The notes: a model not told the origin generated them from the sequence alone. DNA of 64,000 bases from a bacterium (GCA_021811625.1 JAJZNU010000003.1:32461-96460); one strand, 5' to 3'. Counted from the first letter of the stretch, positions 1 to 9,200 are shown. Numbers and translations are program-made.

Positions 1-526
1 GTAGACTGTCCAGTTCCACGGGCGTCTCTCGTCCGAACATATTTACCAGCACCTTTAGCTTACCCTTGGCGACGTCAATTTCATTAATACTGCCGTCAAA
101 GCCCTTAAACGGTCCGTCATTAATATTGACGACATCACCGATGGAGTAATCGATTTTATGCTTAGGCTCGGCGCGGCCCATTCGTTTCATGATTTTCTCG
201 ATCTCATCGGCTTCGACGGGAGTCGGCTCCGAACCGCTCCCCACGAATCCGGTAACGCTCGGAGTATTTCTGACTATATACCAAGCGTCTTCGCTCATTT
301 TCATTTGAACTAAGACATAGCCTTGGAAAATACGCTGTTCAACTATTTTGCGCTTACCGTTTTTGACTTGAATCATTTTTTCTTTAGGAACGAGCACTTG
401 GAATATTTTATCTTTCATATCCAGAGACTCGGCGCGCTGACGAATACTCTCGGCAACTTTTTCCTCGTAGCCGCTGTACGTATGAATGGCGTACCATTGT
501 TTGGTGGTGTCGTATCGTTTATTCAT
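1..526 (-). CDS. nusG: Transcription termination/antitermination factor NusG (3' end cut by window)
   Basis: Partial gene: 175 N-terminal residues are visible and the stop lies outside the window. NusG binds RNA polymerase through its NGN domain and couples it to Rho or to ribosomal protein S10 through its KOW domain. The NGN domain starts with the typical QWYAIHTYSGYE block near residue 10. The KOW entry is seen around residues 140-165 (DVVNINDGPFKGFDG followed by VLVNMFGRETPVEL). The ATG at 526 overlaps the end of secE by 8 nt, the classical secE-nusG pair, so the two are probably cotranscribed and translationally coupled. Confidence 0.95.
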   Translation of the reverse strand, partial: MNKRYDTTKQWYAIHTYSGYEEKVAESIRQRAESLDMKDKIFQVLVPKEKMIQVKNGKRKIVEQRIFQGYVLVQMKMSEDAWYIVRNTPSVTGFVGSGSEPTPVEADEIEKIMKRMGRAEPKHKIDYSIGDVVNINDGPFKGFDGSINEIDVAKGKLKVLVNMFGRETPVELDSL

Positions 527-890
527 GTAAAAATACCTTCTTAAATATTTTATCTAACCCTAGGTCCAAAAAGCTGACCAAAAAAGCAAAGACTATCGCA
601 AAAGCTAAAACCGCTAGAGTCAATTGTCTGGACTGTTTTCGATTCGGCCAGGTAACTTGTCTTAGCTCGGTGAACGAGTTCCGGAAGTACCGCGGAATAA
701 AATGTCGACCGAACCACCTTAGCGGACGCTTAAATATCGCAAACGGTCGGCCAATCAGACGAATCAGTCGTGAGACTGGTCCCCTCTTTTTTGGTTTTTT
801 GGCGGCTTCGTGGGCCTTTACCGACTTCGACCTGATAGTCTCGCTAGACCGGATTCGTCGCCGTTTTTTAGTTGCTTCGTCGTCTGCCAT
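519..890 (-). CDS. secE: Preprotein translocase subunit SecE
   Basis: 123 residues. SecE is the small clamp subunit of the SecYEG channel in the cytoplasmic membrane. The family signature lies at the C-terminus: an amphipathic stretch with ELRQVTWPNRKQSRQLT (about residues 76-92), then one hydrophobic segment of about 20 residues. The first 75 residues form a very basic extension rich in Lys and Arg, absent from minimal single-span SecE proteins of about 60 residues. Its end overlaps the nusG start. The partner secY is far away at 36137-37642. Confidence 0.93.
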   Translation of the reverse strand: MADDEATKKRRRIRSSETIRSKSVKAHEAAKKPKKRGPVSRLIRLIGRPFAIFKRPLRWFGRHFIPRYFRNSFTELRQVTWPNRKQSRQLTLAVLAFAIVFAFLVSFLDLGLDKIFKKVFLHE

Positions 891-936
891 TTATTAAGCT
901 CTACCTTAGAACCTTTAAGATAAGTCCCCTTATTAA

Positions 937-965
937 ACAAAGAACCTACATATAGGTGTAGGCTC
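937..965 (-). terminator. Probable intrinsic terminator after the histidine kinase
   Basis: On the minus strand a 9-bp stem (one G-U pair) with a 6-nt loop (plus-strand arms 942-950 and 957-965) is followed by TTTGTTTAATAAG. It lies 14 nt past the kinase stop codon and before secE, so it would separate the two transcripts. Confidence 0.55.
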
Positions 966-978
966 TGTCAACTGTCAA

Positions 979-2106
979 CTATAGCGCATTACCCCCGGGT
1001 TGGTCAAGGTTGGGTACATTAATACTAAAGGTCGTCCCTTTGTTGAGTTCGCTCGAGAGGGTTATTCTGCCGTGCAGAAGGTCAGCCAGCTTCTTAGAAA
1101 TGTACAAACCAAGTCCCGTACCTTTGGTGCCCTTTAACCGGTAATCTTCAGACCGGAAGAACTTGGAAAAGAGTTTTGCCTGGTCATTCTTGCTAATCCC
1201 GATTCCCGTATCGGACACGCTAAAGGTGGCGCCGTTGTCGATGGCAGTGACACTAATGCGAATACCGCCGGCCGTCGTGTACTTGAGAGAGTTAGTCAGA
1301 AAATTCTGTAGTATCTCATGCAGGTATAGGCTTGAAGTACGGACGTTCAACGGCGTCGGGTTTAATACCTTGTCGAACTTCAGCCCTTTACTCCTGGCCT
1401 CCGGCAGATAGTCGTTCCACAGTTCCGCGACGAGTTTGTTGGCATCGACAGTCTCGGCGTCCGATTTCAAATCGTCGCGCTCGGCTCTCGAAAGTGTCGC
1501 CAGGTCGTTTATCATATCGGCCAGGAAGATTATTTGGTTATGGGCCTCGTCTAAGTATTTAGGAATACTGGCATCGCTACTCGACTTTTTAAATAACATC
1601 TGGACATTACTGACGTTTCCTTCGGCGATGGCTATTGGAGTCCGTAGCTCATGACTAACCACGCTGATGAACTCGTCACGTTCTTCCTCTAGCAGTTTTT
1701 CTCTAGTGATGTCGCGCATCACCAGAACAAAACCTCTGCCGTCGATCTGCCCATAGCCGGGTCGTACCGGAGCGATACTGAGATAAAGATTGGCATGGCT
1801 GCCGTCGGAGTAATGCAATGATAAATCGGTCCTGATGATGGCCGTCTTGGTCGCTTTAACAATACTAGCAATGTCTTGCTGGACGTTATCGGCGGCATAA
1901 ACCCTGAGGACGTCTTGGATCGCTTTATTCTCTATGACAACGTTTAAATCTAAAAGGTTAAGAGCGGCGGCGTTATATAGATTAATTATTCCGGATTCGT
2001 CGAGGGCGATAACGGCGTCCGTCATCGAGTTCATGAGGCTCAAAAAACGCTCGTGTTCTAGAGTTCCAACCTCAGGCTGCTCCGCACTAGAATCAGTGAT
2101 TGGCAT
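979..2106 (-). CDS. Soluble PAS-domain sensor histidine kinase
   Basis: 375 residues with no transmembrane segment, so it probably senses a cytoplasmic signal. A PAS domain covers about residues 20-135. A HisKA dimerisation domain carries the phospho-acceptor in SHELRTP (His152). The HATPase domain shows an N box (NFLTNSLKY, near 268-276), a G1 box DTGIGIS (299-305) and a G2 box GTGLGL (329-334), so the kinase looks catalytically complete. No response regulator gene is adjacent, so the partner is unknown. A CATAAT box lies 10 nt upstream of the ATG (plus 2117-2122), compatible with a very short leader. Confidence 0.92.
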   Translation of the reverse strand: MPITDSSAEQPEVGTLEHERFLSLMNSMTDAVIALDESGIINLYNAAALNLLDLNVVIENKAIQDVLRVYAADNVQQDIASIVKATKTAIIRTDLSLHYSDGSHANLYLSIAPVRPGYGQIDGRGFVLVMRDITREKLLEEERDEFISVVSHELRTPIAIAEGNVSNVQMLFKKSSSDASIPKYLDEAHNQIIFLADMINDLATLSRAERDDLKSDAETVDANKLVAELWNDYLPEARSKGLKFDKVLNPTPLNVRTSSLYLHEILQNFLTNSLKYTTAGGIRISVTAIDNGATFSVSDTGIGISKNDQAKLFSKFFRSEDYRLKGTKGTGLGLYISKKLADLLHGRITLSSELNKGTTFSINVPNLDQPGGNAL

Positions 2107-2145
2107 AATGCTTATAATTATGTCACAGACGAGTCATACAAGCGA

Positions 2146-2850
2146 CTATATTATACGGGCCCGGTAGACTTTGATTGCTTGGCGTCTGGTTTTGGCGTCT
2201 GGTAAAAACTCTTCAAGTTTACTCCAAAAGTCAGCACCGTGATGGAGTATTACGGTGTGCGTTAGTTCATGAAGTAGCACATAGTCGATAAGCTCCCAAG
2301 GCAGCTGCATAAGGTATAGGCTAAGGGTTATATCTTTATTTTGACTGCAACTACCCCAGCGGCTCTTTAAGGCTCTGACGTGAACCGATTGGTAAGATAA
2401 GGCGTGGGTTTGAGCTAGAGTTTTTAGTCTGGCCGGGAGGAGCTGGACAGCCTCGCTTCTAAGAGCCCGGATAGCTGCTTTGGTGGCAGCCGCTTGAACG
2501 ATTTGATCAGTGAATTCATTATTTTGGTTATATCTAACGACTATGGTGGTGCCGGCAATTTTGGCACTGACATTGGCAACGTTCTCGTCACGAATCAGCG
2601 ACAAATGATGAGCTTTACCGATTGCTTGACCGTTCTTTAGGGAGCTGCTGATCACCCCGGCTAATTGACTGCTAATCCAAGCCGATTTGGTAGCCGCAAA
2701 GGCAACGGCTCTCGAGTACGGTACCCAGTTTGGCATTGAGACTCTAATCTCACCGCTACTGGTGATGGAGAGCCTTATATGCCGGTTATCGCGTCGTTTA
2801 TATAGCTTTAGCGTTCCGACACCGGGTAAATTAACTTGTTTAGAAGCCAT
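2146..2850 (-). CDS. YgjP/DUF45-type zinc metallopeptidase
   Basis: 234 residues. The C-terminal half has the family core: RWGSC at 164-168 and the zinc motif HELTH at 194-198, with further His at 203-204 as candidate third ligand. The HExxH arrangement predicts a metal-dependent hydrolase related to SprT/WLM proteins. The cellular substrate of this family is poorly defined. No signal peptide or membrane segment is seen, so it is cytoplasmic. It sits 37 nt after the P-loop kinase gene and 39 nt before the histidine kinase, probably in one transcript. Confidence 0.85.
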   Translation of the reverse strand: MASKQVNLPGVGTLKLYKRRDNRHIRLSITSSGEIRVSMPNWVPYSRAVAFAATKSAWISSQLAGVISSSLKNGQAIGKAHHLSLIRDENVANVSAKIAGTTIVVRYNQNNEFTDQIVQAAATKAAIRALRSEAVQLLPARLKTLAQTHALSYQSVHVRALKSRWGSCSQNKDITLSLYLMQLPWELIDYVLLHELTHTVILHHGADFWSKLEEFLPDAKTRRQAIKVYRARII

Positions 2851-2886
2851 TATGTGAGATTTATTAATAGAGATTAGGAAACGATT

Positions 2887-3549
2887 TCAACGGATCACGA
2901 TATTGCGACGAGAGAAATCGACTCGACCCTGAACCGGAGATGGAACAAGATTAATGAGACCCGGCTTAATAACTTTATCCGCGGCTTCACCGTAACTGAC
3001 CAGACCTAACTCACGGAGTCTTTTCATAAACGAACTCTCTTGGGTTTTGAAGGCATGTTTGCCGCTGATCACCAGGTATTTCTCTTCTAGTTTAGGGTTT
3101 TGCATGTGAGTTGAAAGGTTATCGAAAGTGGTACGATCCAGAGGCATGGCGTATTTGTCATCGCTTCGCCGGCGATCACGACCGGAAACGCGGCTGAAAG
3201 CTGTTTCGACATCTATCTGAACCCAGACAAGCAGTGGCTCGGCATGGGTTTTTCGAGCCATTTCCCGCAATGATCGGCGCTGGCTGAAACGCATAGCATT
3301 GACATCATAAATAACTGTCACACCGTTCTCTAAGAATTGTTCGCTCATATAGTCCATGAGATGAGTGACGATGTCATTCTCCTGTTTGTCGTACCGGGGT
3401 TTCTCGAACAGTTCGCTGCGAATACGGTCGCTCTGAATATTGGCTGCCTGTAAGTTATCGGCGAGTTGGCGTGCGAAAAATGTCTTACCCGATCCCGGAT
3501 AGCCGTATAATAGAATAAGTAACGGTTTAGTCGGTATGATCTTTGACAT
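2887..3549 (-). CDS. P-loop ATP-binding kinase (zeta-toxin / polynucleotide-kinase-like)
   Basis: 220 residues from the ATG at 3549. The frame continues upstream to a TTG at 3588, but that region overlaps a TATAAT box, so the ATG is preferred. Walker A is GYPGSGKT (residues 16-23). The order of elements resembles small AAA_33-type kinases: a DVNAMRFSQRR segment after the second strand and a basic lid with SGRDRRRSDDKY. These phosphorylate nucleic-acid ends or small molecules. The actual substrate cannot be read from sequence. Confidence 0.75.
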   Translation of the reverse strand: MSKIIPTKPLLILLYGYPGSGKTFFARQLADNLQAANIQSDRIRSELFEKPRYDKQENDIVTHLMDYMSEQFLENGVTVIYDVNAMRFSQRRSLREMARKTHAEPLLVWVQIDVETAFSRVSGRDRRRSDDKYAMPLDRTTFDNLSTHMQNPKLEEKYLVISGKHAFKTQESSFMKRLRELGLVSYGEAADKVIKPGLINLVPSPVQGRVDFSRRNIVIR

Positions 3550-3570
3550 ATTCCCTGCTAGTATATAAGA

Positions 3571-3599
3571 ATTATACTCTCTATGCAAAGGGAGTGAAA
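3571..3599 (-). promoter_or_regulatory. Candidate promoter for the P-loop kinase gene
   Basis: On the minus strand a perfect TATAAT (plus 3571-3576) lies 17 nt after a weak TTTCAC (plus 3594-3599). The start site would fall about 14 nt before the ATG at 3549, just ahead of an AGCAGGGA Shine-Dalgarno-like run. Confidence 0.45.
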
Positions 3600-3663
3600 A
3601 AAATGTTCACTTACAGAGATAAACCAGGCTATCATACCAGTATTTATCCGTTTATCAATGTCT

Positions 3664-3737
3664 AGGGGTGTCCGTTAATGGTAAGCGGCGACTCTCCAAA
3701 AGTCGTGCTGTCGGTTCGAGTCCGACCACCCCTGCCA
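3664..3737 (+). tRNA. tRNA-Trp (anticodon CCA)
   Basis: Full cloverleaf read by eye: acceptor AGGGGTG pairs with CACCCCT, the anticodon stem CGACT/AGTCG encloses loop CTCCAAA, and the T arm has TTCGAGT. Discriminator G is followed by an encoded CCA. The anticodon CCA reads UGG, consistent with UGA remaining a stop here. Confidence 0.95.
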
Positions 3738-3811
3738 ATTTTATCCTTATCGCCTTCGCAATAATCGTTATTGACCTGCTAAATGCGTAAGTGGAGTCAA
3801 ATTCTAACCCG

Positions 3812-5347
3812 TTAGCTTTTTGCTATATTTATAGCGGCCAAATTAATACCGCTTCTAAGCCAAGAGATTACATCCTTAGCGCTAAACCGCGCATTCCCGG
3901 CATATCGCGCCATACGCTGAACGGCTTCTTTAGCACCGTCTCCCGGTGTAAACAGAGGCGGTTCCTCGACTGGCTCATCGGACCCATTTCGCCGGCGGAT
4001 TTGACCTAAACCGGCGGTTGCCAAAAGACCATTACACAAACAAAGCCGTCCGACGGTATCGGCTACCTTGCCGAACTTTCTGACGTAGTGTTCGACTGGT
4101 TCCGCTGAGCATCGGTATATCGGCGGTCCATCCTTTACCTGAACAGCTTCGGTGAGCAATTGCTGGTCACAAACCCGCCGGCGTAGATTATTTACCTCGT
4201 CTTCAGATAGACTCCCGGCAATTTGGGCGATTTTAAATGGGTATCCGGTGGACGAAGCCCGAGCGCTGGTTACTATAGTCAGCTCGTTCTTTAGAGCTAA
4301 GTCGACGATTTTGTCTCGCCAATCGGGGGCCATTCCCGAATCCCGGCAAAGGGCAAAAATGCTCCCGACTTGAATGCCGTTAGCGCCTTCTTGCTTTGCA
4401 CGGATCAGACCTTCGGGGGTTCCGTATCCTCCGGCCAGCCAGAATGGTAAGCCTCCCTTAATAAAGTCAGCGGTATCGACGATGTCGCGGTAACCATAGA
4501 TTGGCTGACCGAGCTCATCGACCTGAAGTGCCCCTCTCGGCGGCGCATTGTGCCCGCCGGCCGTCGGACCTTCGATAACAAACCCGTTAGGAGCGGTTTG
4601 TGGCTCTTTAGAGAGAAATTTCGCCAACGAGTTAGAGGCTACGATCGCGATAAATGGCGGCCGAGTCAGGGGCATTTCGGCAAGTTTTGGATAGTTGCGA
4701 GGATCGATCGTTACTTTGTGTTTAAGTGACGAGGATCCGGATGCGCCGACAATATTCAGTGGAGTGGCGGCTTCTTCATGACGAGATAAATTTTCCAGAG
4801 CTTGCGGGATATCAGCCGGAATGCCGGCGCCCATGATAATGAATTCGGCTCCTGCCAGCATTGCACCATACAGGCTACTTGGAGTCGGCGGTTCAACTTT
4901 CGTTAAAAAATTAATCCCGATAGGGCTTCGGGACCGGTCAGGGCCGGTTAGTGAATCGGCGTATATTTGAGCTCTTCGAACTTCCGTGTATGTCGCTAGA
5001 ACATTTAATCTCTCAGCTAAAGAATCGTTACGCTTTCCAAATACCGGCGTGGTTAGGTACGGCTGTTGTGGTCGTCGTCCACCTTCGATGTAGTATTTAT
5101 CTAATGTTTCGGCTACGTATTGTTGGTCCCCAAAGCCGGCTAAAGCTTGCTGCAAGCAACTATCCATCTCGCCGTTTTGAAGCCGACGGCAAAACACTGT
5201 CGCAATCGCTGCTCCGGAGACAATACCGACAGCGCCATTGGCTGCCGATTCACCGGCTAGTCTCCAATTAGATATTGCTACCCCCATACCACCCTGGAAT
5301 ATATCTGGATAATTTCTGACTTGCTCTGTTAAGTTTTCGGCGGACAT
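3812..5347 (-). CDS. Nitronate-monooxygenase / PfaD-like FMN oxidoreductase
   Basis: 511 residues, a TIM-barrel flavoenzyme of the 2-nitropropane dioxygenase superfamily. The N-terminal QGGMGVAIS matches the family's FMN-contacting start. EGPTAGGHNAPP carries the conserved catalytic-region His, and GGYGTPEGLIRAKQEGANG with VGSIFALC matches the phosphate-binding end of the barrel. Common nitronate monooxygenases and FabK have about 310-360 residues. The extra C-terminal 130 residues resemble the longer PfaD-type enoyl reductases of polyunsaturated fatty acid and polyketide synthases. No synthase gene is nearby, so the substrate is unknown. Confidence 0.78.
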   Translation of the reverse strand: MSAENLTEQVRNYPDIFQGGMGVAISNWRLAGESAANGAVGIVSGAAIATVFCRRLQNGEMDSCLQQALAGFGDQQYVAETLDKYYIEGGRRPQQPYLTTPVFGKRNDSLAERLNVLATYTEVRRAQIYADSLTGPDRSRSPIGINFLTKVEPPTPSSLYGAMLAGAEFIIMGAGIPADIPQALENLSRHEEAATPLNIVGASGSSSLKHKVTIDPRNYPKLAEMPLTRPPFIAIVASNSLAKFLSKEPQTAPNGFVIEGPTAGGHNAPPRGALQVDELGQPIYGYRDIVDTADFIKGGLPFWLAGGYGTPEGLIRAKQEGANGIQVGSIFALCRDSGMAPDWRDKIVDLALKNELTIVTSARASSTGYPFKIAQIAGSLSEDEVNNLRRRVCDQQLLTEAVQVKDGPPIYRCSAEPVEHYVRKFGKVADTVGRLCLCNGLLATAGLGQIRRRNGSDEPVEEPPLFTPGDGAKEAVQRMARYAGNARFSAKDVISWLRSGINLAAINIAKS

Positions 5348-5510
5348 CTGATCCTAACAGTATAGCTACCAATAATGCTAAAGTCTAACCGGTTAAGTGT
5401 CTTTTAGCGTGGATAATAGCCAAAGTATGTATTGGGAAAGCTAATCTAGGTTTCGAAATTAAGTTTCCTCACGATCTTTAGCTACCGAGTAAGCGATCAT
5501 ATATCTATCG

Positions 5511-7166
5511 TCAATCTCCCTGCAGGTCGCGTTGATTGAACCGTACAGCTCCTATAACTCCGAGGACTAAGCCAACAATTAACAGCACGGCGTCAGTTGA
5601 CCAATTGGCGTTGACGGCCGGGGCTAGTGCGACTTGGTGAAATATAGAAGTATCCAGCAGCCAGTGATTGATATTTAGCCCCGAGCTCAACATCGTAACC
5701 AAAAACGACCAACCGATAGCGCCGTAAGCTAGCAGACTGGTTAGCCGCGGGATGATGCCGTAAGCAAATACACCGATTCCCAGAACCAACAATGTCGGTG
5801 CGATGTTGTTGGCACCGGCAAGCAGTAAGGTACGGATAGAGACGCCGACATGTTGGCTCGCTTCGCCGGCCCATGCCGCCACAGCGCTTATAAGGCAGGC
5901 GACTATGACACCCAGAACAATCAGCAGTACCCGTCCGCTTAACCATCGCAAACGGCTCAGCGGTCTGACTAAAAAATTATCCAGATAGCCATTGGCCTCA
6001 TCACTACGCATCCGCCCTAGAGCATTGGCTACGTAAACCATAATAACCAGCGTTACGAAGAAAAAAGTAAAACCGAGAAACGTCAATACGGCTTGAGTAT
6101 GTGCTGATTGAGCTAACCGGCTTAAAAGCGGTTTGACGCTGGCCGAGTCGACGATTTGGGCGGCACTCTTAGCCAGTTCTCCGTATAGAAAAGCAATTGC
6201 CGCCACCGCTGCTAACCATCCGGCTATGACGGTGCAATTAAGCCTTAGCACCGCCGCTAAGGGTGAATGCAACAAACTGGTTTTAGGTGTGGCGGTGTCT
6301 TTGTCGGCGACGATCCCCTCATAAAGATCACGTCTGCCGGCCAGCCAGACCGCTGTGGCAATCAAGACAATCACGAACCCCCCGATCGGCAATAACCACA
6401 TCGGCCGTGCGTTGTACATCGGCTGAAGCCTCTCGATCCAACCAAGTGGAGAAAAATTTAGGAGCCAGTGAGCAGTGGTGCTATCGGCAATAAGCCTAAC
6501 CATGTAGAATAGACCAAAAACCGCTGCCGAGACACCGGCCGCCCGACTGCGGACTGGCATAAGCTGACTGGCTACTGCGCCGACCGCCATAAATTCAGCC
6601 GCACCGGCAACCAAGGATAACGAAAAAAATAAACCAGCGCTGTCACTGAACCCCGCGTTATTCAATCTACCGATACTCAGCACCGCTAAGGCAATGACGA
6701 TGTATAAAAGTAGTAGTCCGCTGGCTAAGCCGGCAAAGGCGTTAATGGCTGCCCGGCGAGGAGTCGTTTGTCCGGCAAGAAATAGCTCCCATCGCCCAGC
6801 GTCTTCCTCACCCCGAAAAGTTTTAGTGGCTACGACTAACGCCCAAATAGCACCGGTAGCGGCAATGAGACATAAAAAATTCCAGGTCAGGTATCCTGAA
6901 ACCGTATCGATTCTATGGGCTACGCCTAGCAGAGCCTCGATACCGACATTTCCGCCTAATGACTCGGCTAGTTTTTGTCGGGCGATCTCGCTGGGATAGG
7001 CTTTTATATACGAGGAGGCCTTAATAAGCATGTAAAGGGATAAAATAACGCCGAGTATCAAGGAGCTGCGAAGAGTACGTTTAGCAATAAACCGTCCGGC
7101 TGTCGTTTTGGGGGACCGCAGCAATTTGGCCGGCGGTTCAGCCGCATTCAGTGGTAGTGCGCTCAT
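5511..7166 (-). CDS. ABC exporter permease, polyketide-antibiotic-exporter-like
   Basis: 551 residues with roughly a dozen hydrophobic segments arranged as two similar halves (first half about 30-290, second about 310-545). This matches ABC-2 type permeases of the antibiotic-exporter group, in which both halves are fused. Its ATG overlaps the stop of the ATPase gene by 4 nt (ATGA), so the two are one translationally coupled unit. The pair would pump a hydrophobic compound across the cytoplasmic membrane. Nothing visible here tells which compound. Confidence 0.82.
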   Translation of the reverse strand: MSALPLNAAEPPAKLLRSPKTTAGRFIAKRTLRSSLILGVILSLYMLIKASSYIKAYPSEIARQKLAESLGGNVGIEALLGVAHRIDTVSGYLTWNFLCLIAATGAIWALVVATKTFRGEEDAGRWELFLAGQTTPRRAAINAFAGLASGLLLLYIVIALAVLSIGRLNNAGFSDSAGLFFSLSLVAGAAEFMAVGAVASQLMPVRSRAAGVSAAVFGLFYMVRLIADSTTAHWLLNFSPLGWIERLQPMYNARPMWLLPIGGFVIVLIATAVWLAGRRDLYEGIVADKDTATPKTSLLHSPLAAVLRLNCTVIAGWLAAVAAIAFLYGELAKSAAQIVDSASVKPLLSRLAQSAHTQAVLTFLGFTFFFVTLVIMVYVANALGRMRSDEANGYLDNFLVRPLSRLRWLSGRVLLIVLGVIVACLISAVAAWAGEASQHVGVSIRTLLLAGANNIAPTLLVLGIGVFAYGIIPRLTSLLAYGAIGWSFLVTMLSSGLNINHWLLDTSIFHQVALAPAVNANWSTDAVLLIVGLVLGVIGAVRFNQRDLQGD

Positions 7167-8068
7167 TGCGGTTGATCCTTATTAATCTTCTCGCCGCCGT
7201 AAAGTGATAAGAACAGTTCCTCCAGAGATGGCTCTCTACTTAGCAATGATTTGGGGTGACCGGCGATTATGGCGGCCAACAATGGCTCGATTGGCCCTCT
7301 TATCTGACAAGTTAATTGGTGTCCAATCACCCGGACATTGCTGACGCCTTTAATATGATCAACGCGGGGCGGTTTAGTTTCAAAAGTTGCTTCGACGCTT
7401 AGTGCCGACAAGTGACGCATTTGCGGTAGGGTCCCGAGTTCGACTAATTTACCCGACCGTAAAATTGCAATCCGATCACATAAGGCCTCGACTTCCTCGA
7501 GTACATGAGATGACAGAAAAATTGTTTGACCATTGGCTCGGGCCTCGAGCGCGCATTCCTTAAAGGCCTGCTCCATAATGGGGTCCAGACCGCTCGTCGG
7601 TTCGTCCATGATAAGCAAGTCGGCTCTGGTCATGAACGCCGCGATAATATTAATCTTTTGGCGGTTGCCCTTAGAATAGGTTCTGACCTTTTTTGTGGGA
7701 TCGAACTGAAACTTTTTTATAAGCTCGGTCATGTATTTTTTGTCGATTTTGCCGTTAATTTTGCCGAGCAGGTACAGGGTTTCTCCACCGGTTAAATTTG
7801 GCCAGAAAGTCGATTCGCCGGGAATATAGGCAAGGCGTTGGTGGGCTTCGACTTTATTGGACTGAGTATCCAGACCGAAGATCATCGCCCTACCTGCCGA
7901 CGGTTTAATTAGCCCTAAAATTGAGCGTATGGTGGTGGTTTTGCCGGCACCGTTAGGGCCCAAGTAACCGAGGATCTCTCCTTTTTGTACCTCAATATTT
8001 AACGGGGCCAGCGCTACGAACGATCCATAGCGTTTTGTTAACCCCTCGGTTTTTATTGCTGCATCCAT
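7163..8068 (-). CDS. ABC transporter ATP-binding protein
   Basis: 301 residues. Walker A GPNGAGKTTTI (about 39-49), an ABC signature of the YSKGNRQK type, Walker B LLIMDEPTSGLD and the H-loop LSSHVLEE are all present, so it should hydrolyse ATP. A C-terminal accessory domain of about 85 residues follows, as in drug-exporter ATPases. A GGAGAG ribosome-binding site lies just upstream of the ATG. It is the first gene of the exporter operon. Confidence 0.92.
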   Translation of the reverse strand: MDAAIKTEGLTKRYGSFVALAPLNIEVQKGEILGYLGPNGAGKTTTIRSILGLIKPSAGRAMIFGLDTQSNKVEAHQRLAYIPGESTFWPNLTGGETLYLLGKINGKIDKKYMTELIKKFQFDPTKKVRTYSKGNRQKINIIAAFMTRADLLIMDEPTSGLDPIMEQAFKECALEARANGQTIFLSSHVLEEVEALCDRIAILRSGKLVELGTLPQMRHLSALSVEATFETKPPRVDHIKGVSNVRVIGHQLTCQIRGPIEPLLAAIIAGHPKSLLSREPSLEELFLSLYGGEKINKDQPQ

Positions 8069-8306
8069 ATGCTCTCCGCTTACGCTTATTGATATAAGTA
8101 ATATTGTCAGAAATTACCGATAGGAGCAACCTATACCATGCTGGTTGGCCGCGGCGCACCGCCAATACTGGCTAACCCTAGTACAGACAGCACCCCCCTA
8201 CTGTCAGAGTTCTATGAAGCTTGGGTGTTTTAAGTCCTCGCTAGAAACCACTCGCTGAACTCGTGCCAGGCGCTCGGTTTACGCTTATAAAATTGTCTAA
8301 ACAAAA

Positions 8307-9200
8307 CTACAGAATTACACCCTGTTTAAAACCGTAATCGTTACTAATGTCGTAGCGGGTGTTAATTAGGTTATTGTTGGCGATATCGACATTGACGGTT
8401 TGATTCACGACCGCATCAATCTGGGAACAGTTTGTCGGAATGGTACTGCTTAGGTCGCGGTATAGTTTTACGGCGGACTGCTCGTCTAAGTTAACGTGAC
8501 CTTGTTCATAGGCTTTTAGTTTCGATAGATACGTTTGCCATAGTAGTTTTAAGCCGTTGTTGGTGCCATCCGATGCTTGCCAACTAGGAAATACTTGTTT
8601 GATGTGAAGTGTCACTTCGACATTGCTTATGGTACAGATATTTCCGACAGCGGAGTTATAGCTCACGCTCCAGGCAATGGTGTCGGCTGTCGCGGCAGCG
8701 TATTTTCCGGTCGTACCATTGGTTCCGGAAGTACTAATCGGGGTACATTCGGCTATCTCGTCAAGAATATGTTCAGGTGTATTACCGTAGACCGTGTAAC
8801 TGTCCGGAGCATCGACAACCTGTAGGTAGCCCGGGCTGTTTGGTGGAATAGCGCTAGGATGAGGGGGTGATGTATCAACATTGCATAACGGCGTTGGGAG
8901 CGCTTCGGAACCGGCCGAGGCCGGATCCATGTTCGGTGAACTACTAAGAACGGCTGGCGCTGACGAGGAGGGGCTATTGACTGTCGGTGACGGCTTTATT
9001 GAGACCGACGCCGAATCACTCGGCGTTAGATAGTGATACTCGCGACTCTCACCGGCTGATGACCCGATGGCGTTACTTAGTACGAAGCAGGTTAAAACGC
9101 CCGGCACTATAACCCGGCGCATTATATGTCCACTTCGTCCCAACAATGAGCACGAATTAGATAACCCGGAACTCTTATGAGTCCGGAGTTTAAACCACAT
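8307..9200 (-). CDS. Secreted DUF922-like protein (putative degenerate protease)
   Basis: 297 residues. The first ATG is chosen because it is preceded by a very strong AGGGAGGAG site. It gives a signal peptide with a long 28-residue n-region before the hydrophobic core. Residues 45-110 are a Ser/Pro-rich linker and the globular domain follows. Near 230-234 it has YEQGH, where DUF922 proteins, as I recall them, carry HEQGH of a putative zinc site; the first His is replaced by Tyr. Five or more Cys suggest disulfides outside the cell. The family assignment is by remembered motif only. Confidence 0.6.
   Translation of the reverse strand: MWFKLRTHKSSGLSNSCSLLGRSGHIMRRVIVPGVLTCFVLSNAIGSSAGESREYHYLTPSDSASVSIKPSPTVNSPSSSAPAVLSSSPNMDPASAGSEALPTPLCNVDTSPPHPSAIPPNSPGYLQVVDAPDSYTVYGNTPEHILDEIAECTPISTSGTNGTTGKYAAATADTIAWSVSYNSAVGNICTISNVEVTLHIKQVFPSWQASDGTNNGLKLLWQTYLSKLKAYEQGHVNLDEQSAVKLYRDLSSTIPTNCSQIDAVVNQTVNVDIANNNLINTRYDISNDYGFKQGVIL

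Noticed and set aside
2887-3588. Longer TTG-initiated form of the P-loop kinase
   Set aside because: The extra 13 codons overlap a perfect TATAAT box and have no ribosome site; the ATG at 3549 fits the family better.
5593-5946. 117-codon minus-strand frame inside the ABC permease
   Set aside because: Shadow of the permease in another frame, Cys/Arg-rich with no ribosome site; the permease frame has clear membrane helices.
7163-8068. Degenerate-looking ABC signature YSKGNRQK
   Set aside because: This variant is usual in drug-exporter type ATPases, so it is not evidence of inactivity.
9122-9122. Internal ATG of the DUF922-like gene giving a shorter signal peptide
   Set aside because: It has only a weak ribosome site, while the first ATG has AGGGAGGAG at good spacing, though the internal start would also give a functional signal.
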